NCBI GenBank assembly: GCA_030649955.1
Contig: JAUSFD010000022.1
Location: 1 to 59,581 of the forward strand
Origin: Candidatus Peregrinibacteria bacterium
Lineage (GTDB): Bacteria; Patescibacteriota; Gracilibacteria; Peribacterales; Peribacteraceae
DNA: 59,581 nucleotides
Direction: 5' to 3'
Positions within the stretch are counted from its first letter, which is position 1. Every line of letters begins with the position of its first letter. The notes beneath the pieces are model-generated. The model was not told where the DNA came from. It worked only from the letters and a program-made list of their open reading frames with translations, and did not search any database. Positions 50,384 through 58,982 of the stretch are shown here, piece after piece. Both the position numbers and the translations under genes were made by a program.

Positions 50384-50746
50384 ATGACCTCTCTCCTCTT
50401 CGGCATCATCCTCTCGGCTCTCCTCTCTCTCACGTCCCTCCTCGTGATCCTCCTGCGCGTGAGTCCACTCAGCGCTCCGGGGCAGGCGCTTCCCTCGTTC
50501 TTCCTGAGCCTCTTCCTCTCCGTGAGTTCCGTCGCTTCCCTCGTCCTCTTCGTCCTCTGGGGAATCCTCCCGCTCCACGCGTGGGACCAGGGGAAGCTCC
50601 TCAGCATTTCGCTGCGGCAGGGCACCTTCATCGGGCTCGGGACCGTCATCCTCCTGCTCTTCCATCTCCTCGCCCTCCTGAATTGGTGGATTGCGATCCT
50701 GATTTATGCGGTGTTTGTACTGGTGGAATTGGCGTTGCTGTATTGA
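50384..50746 (+). CDS. small integral membrane protein
   Basis: A 120-aa protein of four predicted hydrophobic helices (LLFGIILSALLSLTSLLVIL; LPSFFLSLFLSVSSVASLVL; FIGLGTVILLLFHLLALL; WWIAILIYAVFVLVELALL). Only a few charged residues, in the loops. No known family. It starts 5 nt after the AGCTTTT palindrome. Confidence 0.65.
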   Translation: MTSLLFGIILSALLSLTSLLVILLRVSPLSAPGQALPSFFLSLFLSVSSVASLVLFVLWGILPLHAWDQGKLLSISLRQGTFIGLGTVILLLFHLLALLNWWIAILIYAVFVLVELALLY

Positions 50747-50812
50747 CCCGGGACCGCGGGCCAGACCCCCATCGTCCGCGGGCCAGAAAGCCCGCTCTAC
50801 TGGTGGAAATGG
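50718..50812. repeat. duplicated gene end with GCGGGCC hairpins
   Basis: tactggtggaattgg (50718-50732, 3' end of the membrane gene) recurs as tactggtggaaatgg (50798-50812) after two ccgcgggccaga units and a gcgggcc-agaaa-gcccgc hairpin. This is consistent with a hairpin repeat inserted with target duplication. Confidence 0.45.
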
Positions 50813-50818
50813 TTGGTG

Positions 50819-50824
50819 TAGTAT
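50819..50824 (+). promoter_or_regulatory. -10 box of leaderless pheS transcript
   Basis: TAGTAT with 6 nt to ATG 50831. Confidence 0.55.
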
Positions 50825-50830
50825 GCTCGC

Positions 50831-51856
50831 ATGGCAACCCCCGCCACAGCTGCTTGGGATGATCTCCTGAAGAAGATCAAGAGCGCTCCTGATGCGCCGA
50901 CGCTCGATGCGCTCGAGCAGGAGATTTTTGGGAGGAAGCAGGGGCTCCTGACCCTGGCGATGAAGGACCTGGGGAGCGCGACACCGGAGGAGCGGACCAA
51001 GCGCGGCACCGAGTTGAATCGGTGGAAGCAGACGTTCACCGAAGCAGTTGAACGCAGGCGAGAAGATTTCCAAAGTGCATCACTGGGATCCCTCGCGACG
51101 GAGGACGCGCTCGATGTGACGCTTCCCCTTCCGCCGAAACGCCACGGCCACCTCCATCTGATTCCCGAGTTCATCCGCTCTGTGGAGGATATTTTCGGCA
51201 GGATGGGATTCGAAGTCGCAAGCGGGCCGGAGATCGAGACGGAGGAGAACAACTTCAACCTCCTGAACATCCCCGCGGATCACCCCGCGCGCGACTCGCA
51301 GGACACGTTCTGGCTGACGCGCACCGGCAATCCCAAGAAAGATATGGTGCTGCGAACGCACACATCTCCAGTGCAAGCGCGCTACATGCAAGCCCACAAG
51401 CCTCCCTTCCGCATCATCTACCATGGCAAAACCTACCGGAAGGACGCCGATGCGACGCACTCCCCGATGTTCCACCAGTTCGAAGCATTGATGGTGGGGA
51501 AGGACATCTCGCTTGCGAACATGAAAGCAGTCATGACCGCTGCGATCCGCGAGCTCACGAGTAAGGACGCGACGTTCCGCTTCCGCACAGGATTCTTCCC
51601 GTTCGTCGAACCGGGGCTCGAAGTCGACATGCGGTGGCAAGGAGATGCTGCTGCGAGTCGTGAAGGCGATTGGTTAGAAATTGCTGGTTGTGGAATGGTG
51701 CATCCCAACGTCCTCACGAACTGCGGGATCAATCCAAAGGAATGGCAGGGCTTCGCCTTCGGCTTCGGCGTCGAGCGCATGATCATGATCAAGCACCAGA
51801 TTCCTGACCTGCGCGCGTTCTACCAGGGGGATCTCAAGTTCCTCGCGCAGTTTTAG
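50831..51856 (+). CDS. pheS: phenylalanyl-tRNA synthetase alpha subunit
   Basis: A 341-aa class II synthetase subunit. N-terminal coiled coil, then motif 1 region (MGFEVASGPEIETEENNFNL), motif 2 (RIIYHGKTYRKDADATHSPM) and motif 3 (GFAFGFGVERMIMIKHQI). Full length. It needs the beta subunit PheT, which usually follows but is not in this window; the next gene is on the other strand. Confidence 0.96.
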   Translation: MATPATAAWDDLLKKIKSAPDAPTLDALEQEIFGRKQGLLTLAMKDLGSATPEERTKRGTELNRWKQTFTEAVERRREDFQSASLGSLATEDALDVTLPLPPKRHGHLHLIPEFIRSVEDIFGRMGFEVASGPEIETEENNFNLLNIPADHPARDSQDTFWLTRTGNPKKDMVLRTHTSPVQARYMQAHKPPFRIIYHGKTYRKDADATHSPMFHQFEALMVGKDISLANMKAVMTAAIRELTSKDATFRFRTGFFPFVEPGLEVDMRWQGDAAASREGDWLEIAGCGMVHPNVLTNCGINPKEWQGFAFGFGVERMIMIKHQIPDLRAFYQGDLKFLAQF

Positions 51857-51899
51857 TAGAGGGAAAGAGCGCGGCAGAGACTTCGATTTTTGAGTTGAA

Positions 51900-51922
51900 A
51901 AGAGGGCCACTTGGCCCTCTCT
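51900..51922. terminator. hairpin between convergent genes
   Basis: agagggcca-ctt-ggccctctct, between pheS and the gene at 51944. A compact perfect stem that can serve both. Confidence 0.65.
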
Positions 51923-51943
51923 GACTATCTACATTATTCCTGA

Positions 51944-52264
51944 TCACCTCCCATCAAGCTGAATAAAATCTGGAGTAAAGTCCGTACCTTCAGTGTTCCC
52001 CTTGATAGGCACGTACTTCTCTTCCTTTACATTTTTGGTTCCCTCTGTTTTTTTGGGTCCACCGAAAAAATTCTCATAAGCTTCTCTGTAGGCAATATCA
52101 CCTAGGGCCAACTTTCGCCCAGCATCCTCGGCTTTAAGTACTTCCTCTCCCAACCCCACGAAGAACGCATCCTTTGCTGCTGTACTCGGCTGTTGTGCCA
52201 CTTCTGCCTTCACGACACGGTCCTGCGAGTCCGCATCACTGAGATTTCCAAGAGTTTTATCCAT
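51944..52264 (-). CDS. small hypothetical acidic protein
   Basis: A 106-aa protein, helical at the N-terminus with a Lys/Glu/Thr-rich C-terminal part. No membrane segment or known motif. Upstream on the minus strand is an AT-rich stretch with TATAGT-like boxes and no Shine-Dalgarno site. Confidence 0.5.
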   Translation of the reverse strand: MDKTLGNLSDADSQDRVVKAEVAQQPSTAAKDAFFVGLGEEVLKAEDAGRKLALGDIAYREAYENFFGGPKKTEGTKNVKEEKYVPIKGNTEGTDFTPDFIQLDGR

Positions 52265-52334
52265 ACGTAGTTGGGGAATACTATATGTATATTTTATATT
52301 ACATTTGTACTTTTGTCAATAATACCCTCTGGTG

Positions 52335-52967
52335 CTACTTTCCCCACCTTTCCGGTTCCTCCGCAAAGGAGAGGACTATTTCAGCTTCCTTCTGCGTAAC
52401 TCTGCCCTGACCCAGTGCGACCCCCACCAGAGTCTGGAGATCGGTGAGGGGGTGGAAGCGGACGCCATTCTCTGCAGCAGCTTCCAGCGAAGACGGCAAT
52501 GCGTAGGTGAAGATCGCGATGACATCCCCCACGCGACCCTGCCCCTCTTCGCGCAATGCCTGCACGGTGGAGATGGAACTGCCGCCGGTGGAGATCAGGT
52601 CCTCGATGACGACGATATCCGCTTCTGGATGGAGATCACCCTCGATGCGCTTCTTCGCACCGTGCTCCTTTGCCTTCGCACGAACGTAGACGAAGGGGAG
52701 GTGCATCCGATCCGCGACGAGCGCTGCCCAGCCGATGGCTGCGGTTGCTGTACCGGCGATGACATCGGGCGGAACGTGGAGGGCCTTCACTCGAGAAACG
52801 AGCGCATCTGCGACGAAGGTGCGCGCATCCGGGTGGCTGTAGATCATCCGGTTGTCGCAGTAGATGGGTGCGCGCAGACCGCTCGTCCAGGTGAAGGGTG
52901 GATCTATAGAGAGCTTCACAGCTCCGATGTCGAGGAGGAACTCGGCGATGCGCTTACTGTGGGGCAT
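52335..52967 (-). CDS. pyrE: orotate phosphoribosyltransferase
   Basis: A 210-aa protein. It makes OMP from orotate and PRPP in pyrimidine synthesis. Orotate/PRPP motifs: FTWTSGLRAPIYCDNR, YVRAKAKEHGAKKRIEG and the PRPP loop DIVVIEDLISTGGSSI. The start MPHSKRIAEF is chosen because TATACT ends 6 nt before it; the upstream ATG overlaps that box. No other pyrimidine genes nearby. Confidence 0.94.
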   Translation of the reverse strand: MPHSKRIAEFLLDIGAVKLSIDPPFTWTSGLRAPIYCDNRMIYSHPDARTFVADALVSRVKALHVPPDVIAGTATAAIGWAALVADRMHLPFVYVRAKAKEHGAKKRIEGDLHPEADIVVIEDLISTGGSSISTVQALREEGQGRVGDVIAIFTYALPSSLEAAAENGVRFHPLTDLQTLVGVALGQGRVTQKEAEIVLSFAEEPERWGK

Positions 52968-52973
52968 GGCTGG

Positions 52974-52979
52974 AGTATA
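52974..52979 (-). promoter_or_regulatory. -10 box of leaderless pyrE transcript
   Basis: Minus-strand TATACT, 6 nt before the start codon at 52967. Confidence 0.6.
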
Positions 52980-53042
52980 CGGATTCATTCGAGCGCAGGC
53001 TATGGTGGGGATTTGGATTAGGATTAGGATTTGGTCGGTGTA

Positions 53043-53756
53043 TCAGGAGAGTGGAGCCTTCTTCGGGATACCGACGCGACGAGGGTAATTCAGAGAGAGA
53101 GGTTTCACCTTTTCGTAAATGAGGAGCTGGCGCTCTCCTTTGTCGTCAGGCAAGGCGTAGACGAATTGTTCGCGTAGCGTGCAGGAGAGGAGCTTCGACG
53201 CTTTCTCTGCGGCTGCGAGTTCATTGTCGATGTGCAAACTCTTCCAGAGCACGATGGCTCCACCGACCTTCGTGAAAGGACTCATGTACTCGAGGAGGGT
53301 TGCAATCGGGGCGACCGCGCGAGAGAGGACGAGATCGAACTGCTCCCGGAGCTTGGGGTCGCGCCCTAGCTCCTCAGCTCTCCCTGTACGGAGCGACACG
53401 TTCCCGAGACCGAGTGTCGCAACAATCCTCCCTACGGCTTCCACTTTCTTCACCGTCGCATCCATACCCATGCACTGCCATGACGGTCGGCAGATGGCGA
53501 GTGGCAGCAATGGGAATCCCCCACCTGTCCCCACATCGAGGAGCGTGAGCTGTTCATCTGCACCGCGCTTATCCATCCAATCCAGAAGACTTAGGGAATC
53601 GAGGACGTTCCCCGCCCAGCAGCTCTGCCGCGTTCGCAATGCGGAGAGGTTGAGCTTCGCATTTTCCTCGAGGAAGATCGTGACGAGGGTCTCGAGCTGC
53701 GCCTGAGTGGAAGGAGAGAAATGCACCAAGGGTATTCTCTGCTCTTTTCCTTTCAC
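53043..53756 (-). CDS. rsmG: 16S rRNA m7G527 methyltransferase RsmG
   Basis: A 237-aa SAM-dependent methyltransferase (also called GidB). NLSALRTRQSCWAGNVLDSL, SAM motif LLDVGTGGGFPLLPLAI, FDLVLSRAVAPI and WKS are typical. The start is a GTG at 53756 (MKGKEQRIP); an in-frame GTG a few codons later is possible. An RNA-modification neighbour, rlmE, is divergent on the other side of a hairpin repeat. Confidence 0.93.
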   Translation of the reverse strand: MKGKEQRIPLVHFSPSTQAQLETLVTIFLEENAKLNLSALRTRQSCWAGNVLDSLSLLDWMDKRGADEQLTLLDVGTGGGFPLLPLAICRPSWQCMGMDATVKKVEAVGRIVATLGLGNVSLRTGRAEELGRDPKLREQFDLVLSRAVAPIATLLEYMSPFTKVGGAIVLWKSLHIDNELAAAEKASKLLSCTLREQFVYALPDDKGERQLLIYEKVKPLSLNYPRRVGIPKKAPLS

Positions 53757-53781
53757 AATTCAAGACGCACGCAATACAAAC

Positions 53782-53844
53782 ACCCCGCAGCGCGGGTTCG
53801 TTACCCGCGCGGACCGCCGGGGTAGCCGAACCCCGGCTGCGGTG
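53782..53844. repeat. double-hairpin repeat, CGGCGGTCCGC family, copy 2
   Basis: Read on the minus strand: gcagccggggttcggctacc..., linker cggtccgc, then gcgcgggtaacgaacccgcg. Compared with 30333-30419 the first stem changes A:T to G:C in both arms. It sits between the divergent rsmG and rlmE genes. Confidence 0.7.
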
Positions 53845-53852
53845 GTGGAGGG

Positions 53853-53858
53853 TATACT
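53853..53858 (+). promoter_or_regulatory. -10 box of leaderless rlmE transcript
   Basis: TATACT with 6 nt to ATG 53865. Confidence 0.6.
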
Positions 53859-53864
53859 CTCTCC

Positions 53865-54464
53865 ATGCCAAAACCCTACACGCCAAACGATACGTGGAGC
53901 CGGAAGGCGCAGGAGGAGGGCTACCGCGCGCGCTCGGTGTACAAACTCATGGAACTCGATGTGCGCTTCCACCTGCTCTCGCCAGGCAAGCGTGTCCTCG
54001 ATATGGGCGCAGCACCGGGGAGCTGGCTGCAGTACGTATCCGAACGCATCGGGCCGAAGGGAATCGTCCTCGGCATCGACCTCACCCCCATCGAGCGCGT
54101 GGCGAGCAACGTCCGTACGGCGACACTCGACTTCACCGATGATCGTGCTGTGGAGACATTCCTTGCGGAGAGCAAGGTTGAAAGGGTGGATCTCATCCTC
54201 TCCGACGCTGCGCCTTCTACGAGCGGCGTGAAGGATGTGGACCAGTGGCAATCCCTGGAGCTCTGCCGCGCCGTACTCCACGTCGCAGAGAAGTACCTGG
54301 CTCCAGGTGGAAGAGTGGCTTTGAAAGTTTTCCGTGGAGCAGACTTCGACGAGTTCCTGCGCGAAGTGAAAGCAGAGTGGCCCTCTGTACGGGTTGCGCA
54401 TGTGAAGGCCAGTCGTGATAGGAGTAGGGAAGTCTATATGGTGCTGAGTGGACGGAGAGCTTGA
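53865..54464 (+). CDS. rlmE: 23S rRNA U2552 2'-O-methyltransferase
   Basis: A 199-aa FtsJ/RrmJ-type protein. The catalytic tetrad is visible: Lys in RARSVYKLMELD, Asp in ILSDAAPSTSG, Lys in VALKVFRGADFDEF and Glu in SREVYMVLSG. SAM motif VLDMGAAPGSWLQYVSE. Normal size. A palindrome of CCCAAA words follows the stop. Confidence 0.95.
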   Translation: MPKPYTPNDTWSRKAQEEGYRARSVYKLMELDVRFHLLSPGKRVLDMGAAPGSWLQYVSERIGPKGIVLGIDLTPIERVASNVRTATLDFTDDRAVETFLAESKVERVDLILSDAAPSTSGVKDVDQWQSLELCRAVLHVAEKYLAPGGRVALKVFRGADFDEFLREVKAEWPSVRVAHVKASRDRSREVYMVLSGRRA

Positions 54465-54466
54465 AA

Positions 54467-54605
54467 AAACCCAGAACCCAAAGCCCAAAATATATCCAAA
54501 ATTCCAATATCCAAGCACAACATTGAGCAAATCTCCTGTGTAGACATTTTGGACTATTGATCCTTGGAGCTTGTTTGGGTTTTTGGGTTTTGTGTTTTGG
54601 GATTT
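54467..54605. repeat. iterated-word palindrome (CCCAAAACCC type), copy 2
   Basis: The left arm aaaacccagaacccaaagcc and the right arm gggtttttgggttttgtg... are inverse, with about 80 nt between. The same word family as 44103-44199. It lies between rlmE and the FtsE-like gene. Confidence 0.7.
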
Positions 54606-54643
54606 CCCTCTCAGGGGTCACTTCACCTCTGCACTTGAGCAGG

Positions 54644-54649
54644 TATACT
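54644..54649 (+). promoter_or_regulatory. -10 box of leaderless ftsE-purM transcript
   Basis: TATACT with 6 nt to ATG 54656. Confidence 0.6.
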
Positions 54650-54655
54650 CTCCCC

Positions 54656-55480
54656 ATGATAGTGCTGAAGCATGTGTCGAAGACCCTCGGGCGCACCCGC
54701 GTGCTCGCCGATGTGAGCTTTCGCGTGGAGCCCGGGGAGTTCGTCTGCCTCACGGGACCTAGCGGAGCGGGGAAATCGACCCTCCTCCACCTCCTCATGG
54801 GCGCGGAAGGGGTGACGAGCGGATCGATCGAAGTCGACAGCGTAGATTTGAAGAAAATCCCCTCGCCCGTCATGCAACTCTACCGACGAAGAGTGGGCGT
54901 GATTCTGCAGGACAGGAAACTCCTCATGGACCGGACAGTCGCGGAGAATGTGAGCTTTCCACTCGAAGTGTGCGGCCTCCCTGATGCAGTCATCCGCAAG
55001 CGCGTGCCCGAGGTACTCCAACGCATAGGACTCACAGCGAAAGCAAACGCGTTCCCATCAGAACTCAATGCGGGAGACCAGGTCCGCGTCGCCATCGGCC
55101 GAGCCATCGCCCTGTACCCGATGATCGTGCTCGCGGATGAACCGACAGCGGGAATAGATGCAGAGCACTCGACGAAGATCCTCCGGCTCTTGCAAGAGAT
55201 CCATGCGGAGGGTCGCACGGTGATTCTCGCAACGTACGACACCACTCTTGCCGAAGGCCTCGGAACGCGGATAATTCGTATCCAAGGAGGAAAAGTGATC
55301 GAAGACAATGCAAAAACCTACGATCATGCAGCACGCACCACACCTCCGCAGGAAACGATTCGTGCGAAACATCACATCTTCTCTAACGAGGAGGCATCAC
55401 TCCCGTCCCAGGAGCAGGAAGTCACGCCAACACCGCGCAAGGACACGCGGAAGATACGCATTACCTCCATCGGGTCATGA
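54656..55480 (+). CDS. ftsE: FtsE-like ABC ATPase with degenerate signature
   Basis: A 274-aa protein. Walker A GPSGAGKS, Q-loop GVILQDRKLLMDRTVAENVS (the FtsE-typical 'DRKLL'), Walker B MIVLADEPTAG. However, the ABC signature LSGGQ reads LNAGDQVRVAIGRA, and the H-loop His is Tyr (ILATYDTT). A charged tail of about 45 residues follows the ATPase domain. FtsE with FtsX controls cell-wall hydrolysis at division; ftsX is not adjacent. Stop overlaps the purM start. Confidence 0.82.
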   Translation: MIVLKHVSKTLGRTRVLADVSFRVEPGEFVCLTGPSGAGKSTLLHLLMGAEGVTSGSIEVDSVDLKKIPSPVMQLYRRRVGVILQDRKLLMDRTVAENVSFPLEVCGLPDAVIRKRVPEVLQRIGLTAKANAFPSELNAGDQVRVAIGRAIALYPMIVLADEPTAGIDAEHSTKILRLLQEIHAEGRTVILATYDTTLAEGLGTRIIRIQGGKVIEDNAKTYDHAARTTPPQETIRAKHHIFSNEEASLPSQEQEVTPTPRKDTRKIRITSIGS

Positions 55481-56565
55481 CGACGTACCGCGAGAGCGGG
55501 GTCGACGCTCCGATGGGTGACCGCGCGTCCGCGCTCGCCTACGCGCGAGCGCAGGAGACATTCCCATCCCGCAAAGGGAGCATCGGTAGTGCGATGACGG
55601 ACGCCGGTGGGTTCGCGGGATTGATTGACATGGGAGACTTCTTCCTCGTGCAGAACGCCGATGGCACGGGATCGAAGATGTCGCTTGCCGTGGCTATGGA
55701 GAAGTACGACACGATCGGGGTCGACCTGCTCGCCATGGTGTGCGACGACGCGATCTGCACGGGAGCGGAGGTCATCTCTGTGACGAACACCCTCGATGTT
55801 CCACGTGTCGACCCTGCGGTGGTCGATGCCCTGATGGCTGGCCACGCTCGCGCATGCAAGGAGCAGAAGATCATCATCCCCGGGGGGGAAATCGCAGAAG
55901 TGCCGGGAGCCACGACGGAGCCCGTGTGGAATGCCACCTCCGTCGGCATCGTTGCAAAAGATAGGGTGCTCGATCCCTCCACTATCAAAGCGGGAGATAG
56001 CGTGATCGCTCTCCGGTCAGCCGTCGCGAGGAGTAATGGCTTCTCGTTCATTCGGAAAATCCTCGATGATGCACACGGAGAGCAGTGGTTTCAGAAACCG
56101 TGGAAGGATGGGAAAACCTGGGGCGACATCATGCTCACCCCGAGCATCCTCTACCACGCGGCGCTCCTCACACTCCTGGGGCGCTACGGTGAAGAGAGAG
56201 TCGTTCCGATCAAAGCACTCGCGCACATCACCGGTGGCGGAATTTCTGGGAATGTTCCGCGCATCCTCAAGCACGCCGGTGTCGGTGTAACACTCGATGC
56301 ACTCTGGGATCCACACCCGGCACTCCAGGACCTCGTCGCTCTCGGCCCAGCCCTGCTCATCGATGCCTATGAGACGTGGAACATGGGGACAGGGATGATC
56401 GCCATCGTCGATCATGCAGATGAAGAGCGCACGATCACTCTCCTCAAAAAAAGTGGGATTCAAGCGAAGCATGCCGGGGTGGTCACAAAGGAGAAACGCC
56501 TCATCATTCGGGCATACACAGGGGAGGAACTGCACTTCGACCCAGCGACCGGAGACGCTCTCTGA
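55477..56565 (+). CDS. purM: phosphoribosylformylglycinamidine cyclo-ligase
   Basis: A 362-aa AIR synthetase. DAGGFAGLIDMGDFFLVQNA, ADGTGSK, GVDLLAMVCDDAICTGAEVI (the typical GxDLVAMxVND region), IPGGEIAEVPG, ITGGGISGNVPRIL and WNMGTGMI are all present. It makes AIR, the substrate of the PurE encoded at 49275. It is translationally coupled (ATGA) to the FtsE-like gene. Confidence 0.95.
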   Translation: MTTYRESGVDAPMGDRASALAYARAQETFPSRKGSIGSAMTDAGGFAGLIDMGDFFLVQNADGTGSKMSLAVAMEKYDTIGVDLLAMVCDDAICTGAEVISVTNTLDVPRVDPAVVDALMAGHARACKEQKIIIPGGEIAEVPGATTEPVWNATSVGIVAKDRVLDPSTIKAGDSVIALRSAVARSNGFSFIRKILDDAHGEQWFQKPWKDGKTWGDIMLTPSILYHAALLTLLGRYGEERVVPIKALAHITGGGISGNVPRILKHAGVGVTLDALWDPHPALQDLVALGPALLIDAYETWNMGTGMIAIVDHADEERTITLLKKSGIQAKHAGVVTKEKRLIIRAYTGEELHFDPATGDAL

Positions 56566-56697
56566 GCCAACAGAACGGGATTAAGCTGCTTCGTGACTTG
56601 ATTTGCTTGTGGAATTCACTGTGAGCTCTACAGTAACGGGAAAATGCTGCGCTCGCGTGAAATTGCGGGTCCAGTAGCCCCCCGGCGGGGTACGATC

Positions 56698-57288
56698 ATG
56701 AGTGTTCCACTCACCATGATCCTCTCGATGACGACGATCGTGGGAGCAGCGACCGTGGAGACGTTCAAAATGAAGAAGGAGTTGCCAACTGCAGCTTCGA
56801 CGGAGAACTCCCTGGAGCCACGCCGGTACGCGGAGATTGGGGAAGATGAGAATCTGCTGAACGTCCCCATACTCATTGAGGTAGAAGGCAACGCTCCGAT
56901 CGTCGCACGCTTCGTCCTCCATCAGCAGAAAGGTATAGGACTGGAAATCGGGGGAGAGATCTTCACGATCGACGAGGAGAAGACGCTCGGCTCGAAGGGT
57001 CTGCACCCTGCGTCGTACATCAGCAGCGTCTCGAAGAAGGGATTTAGCATCTGCTTCGTGTCCTCCGCTCTCGACAAGACGGAGATCGTCGTCCCGCACG
57101 AAGGATTCGAGGAAGGGGTGCACACGCTCAAGCAGACATCGAAGCGCTGGGTGAAGATGCCGTTCAATCTCACGAAGAACGGCAGAGGAAAGACTCTCCT
57201 CTTCTTCGCAAAGAATGCCGGATCGTTCTACATGTACTTCCAGGGAGACAACGACATTCCCATCGATACCCTCGCCATGGCGCAGTGA
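56698..57288 (+). CDS. hypothetical protein with N-terminal signal-like segment
   Basis: A 196-aa protein starting MSVPLTMILSMTTIVGAA; this hydrophobic head may be a signal peptide or anchor. The rest looks beta-rich (VPILIEVEGNAPIVARFVLH; GKTLLFFAKNAGSFYMYFQG). No recognised domain. Confidence 0.55.
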   Translation: MSVPLTMILSMTTIVGAATVETFKMKKELPTAASTENSLEPRRYAEIGEDENLLNVPILIEVEGNAPIVARFVLHQQKGIGLEIGGEIFTIDEEKTLGSKGLHPASYISSVSKKGFSICFVSSALDKTEIVVPHEGFEEGVHTLKQTSKRWVKMPFNLTKNGRGKTLLFFAKNAGSFYMYFQGDNDIPIDTLAMAQ

Positions 57289-57466
57289 TGGTTTGCGCTT
57301 GCAAGAGCGAAATCCGTCCTCTGCATTCCGAGGTGCTTGCATCAGCTGAGCCGAGTGTGTAGCGTTCCCGTCGCAATGGCACGCGCGACTCTCCTCCGGC
57401 TCTCCCTCCTCCTCCTTACGGCGGAAGGTGAGCTGCGCGCGTAGAGAAATCTACGAAGAAAGCCCG

Positions 57467-57498
57467 CCTTCCCCGCAGATCAGGAAGGTTCTTTTTTT
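57467..57498 (+). terminator. rho-independent terminator
   Basis: ccttcc-ccgcagatca-ggaagg followed by ttcttttttt. It lies 180 nt after the previous stop. The stretch 57289-57466 contains a 22-codon frame at 57376 (MARATLLRLSLLLL...) that might be a leader peptide, but there is no further support. Confidence 0.7.
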
Positions 57499-57520
57499 GT
57501 ATTTCATTTCTCTCCTCCCC

Positions 57521-57706
57521 ATGGAAAGTTCTGAGTTCTTCAATTCTCCCGATCGATCTCCAATCAGACCCCGAGATGTAAACAACATCACTGCTGAAGC
57601 GAGGCGCGGAATTTACTGGGACGCTATCCCGAATGGAAATGATGGACCGATGGTCATTCCAGAGCCTGAAGCTGTGAAACCACTCATCGACGGCGACATT
57701 TGTTAA
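57521..57706 (+). CDS. small hypothetical protein
   Basis: A 61-aa protein starting MESSEFFNSPDRSP; the ATG lies just after the terminator. Hydrophilic and Pro-rich, with RRGIYWDAIPNGNDG. It ends 18 nt before the next gene and may be cotranscribed. Unknown. Confidence 0.4.
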   Translation: MESSEFFNSPDRSPIRPRDVNNITAEARRGIYWDAIPNGNDGPMVIPEPEAVKPLIDGDIC

Positions 57707-57724
57707 TTCCCTACCCACTCACTC

Positions 57725-58405
57725 ATGATCACTCTCGAACTCGATCGCAATCGTCCTCGAACACCTGCAAGCAGCAGTGTGCTGGACACAACGGAAGCAA
57801 TCCCTGCAACACGCGACGATGCACCACATCTGAGCGTTGATTGCAGACCACGACTGGAAGTTGCAACGGAACCGACGCAGCAAACTACAATACCTCTCCT
57901 CCCCGATTACCGTAGTATGGTCGACCGATTGCTCGCGAATCCCCAGCAAGTGGAGGTAAGCCGTGAGATTGCACTCTCATTGATGGATACGCGCTGGGGA
58001 GTGGCGTACCAGGCACTGCCTCGGTCGTTACAAGGCGATCGTGAAATCCTTTTGAAGGCGACCGTGAATTCGCGCGGCCATATCCTAGGACGTGCTCCGA
58101 AGGATGTCGTTGATTCCCTCGATCCGAATTTCTTCATCGAGGCAATTCAACGGGGAGCACGGGGGTGGATCCTCCGGTTCGCGAACGAGGACGTACGGAG
58201 CAATCCGCTCGTTGTCTCCAATTGCATTCAAGACTGGGGTGAGGCATTTGCGCATGCTTCTCCGGTTGCGAGACAGCACGGCACACTCCAGTACAAGGCC
58301 ATTGAGAGAGATTCAAATGCGCTAGAGCACGCGATAAATCCATCTCTAGAAATGCGAGAATTTGCCGAAGCCAGACGAATGAAGAAGCTAGTGCAAGCTA
58401 CATGA
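57725..58405 (+). CDS. hypothetical protein with DUF4116-like repeats
   Basis: A 226-aa protein. Residues 1-60 are polar and disordered. From about 75 there are repeated units with the pattern 'DREILLKATVNSRGHILGRA' and 'NPLVVSNCIQDWGEAFAHAS', like DUF4116 repeats (D..VV..A....G.AL..AS). Such repeats occur in large effector-like and bacterial surface proteins of unknown role. Confidence 0.5.
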   Translation: MITLELDRNRPRTPASSSVLDTTEAIPATRDDAPHLSVDCRPRLEVATEPTQQTTIPLLPDYRSMVDRLLANPQQVEVSREIALSLMDTRWGVAYQALPRSLQGDREILLKATVNSRGHILGRAPKDVVDSLDPNFFIEAIQRGARGWILRFANEDVRSNPLVVSNCIQDWGEAFAHASPVARQHGTLQYKAIERDSNALEHAINPSLEMREFAEARRMKKLVQAT

Positions 58406-58537
58406 TCGCCCTCTAAATGCCCTAGTTTTCCGCTTCACAGTGAGACGAATGGACGCTAGCCTCACTTGCCCTCTCGGAATTCTCGCCAGGGATCTGCAAC
58501 CCTCGTAGTCTCTGCGAAACTCCTCATCTCCTCAACC

Positions 58538-58939
58538 ATGAAGCGCGTCACGCAGATCAACGTCCTCCTCCCCAATGTCCCAGGCTCCCTGGCGACCATC
58601 TGCGACAAGCTCAGGGCAGCGGACGTGAACTTGATCGCGCTCTGCACAACAGAGGGGAAGCCGAACTCCACGTTTCACATGGTCGTCGACGATACGGATA
58701 CGGCGAAGCTCGTCCTTTCCCCGCTCTTCAAGGTGACGACGAACACCGTGTTCTGCTTCGAGGTGAAGAACAAGCCTGGGGCGATCGCCGCCATTGGACG
58801 AACATGCGCGGGTGCGGGGGTGAACATCCGCAACATCTACGCGACGACGTACGGGAAGGAGGCAACGGTCTACGTGTCCGTCGAGGACGACGCGAAGGCG
58901 GAGGAGGCGTTCAAGAGTATGAAGAACGGCGGGAGCTGA
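58538..58939 (+). CDS. tandem ACT-domain protein
   Basis: A 133-aa protein from MKRVTQINVLLPNVPG. Two ACT domains: NVPGSLATICDKLRAADVNL and KPGAIAAIGRTCAGAGVNIR. ACT pairs bind amino acids and regulate enzymes. No enzyme is fused here. The upstream in-frame extension to 58466 is not ACT-like and is left out. Confidence 0.85.
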   Translation: MKRVTQINVLLPNVPGSLATICDKLRAADVNLIALCTTEGKPNSTFHMVVDDTDTAKLVLSPLFKVTTNTVFCFEVKNKPGAIAAIGRTCAGAGVNIRNIYATTYGKEATVYVSVEDDAKAEEAFKSMKNGGS

Positions 58940-58982
58940 TACGGCTTCGCAAGGGGACGGCCAAAACCCGAGAGCACCCTCC

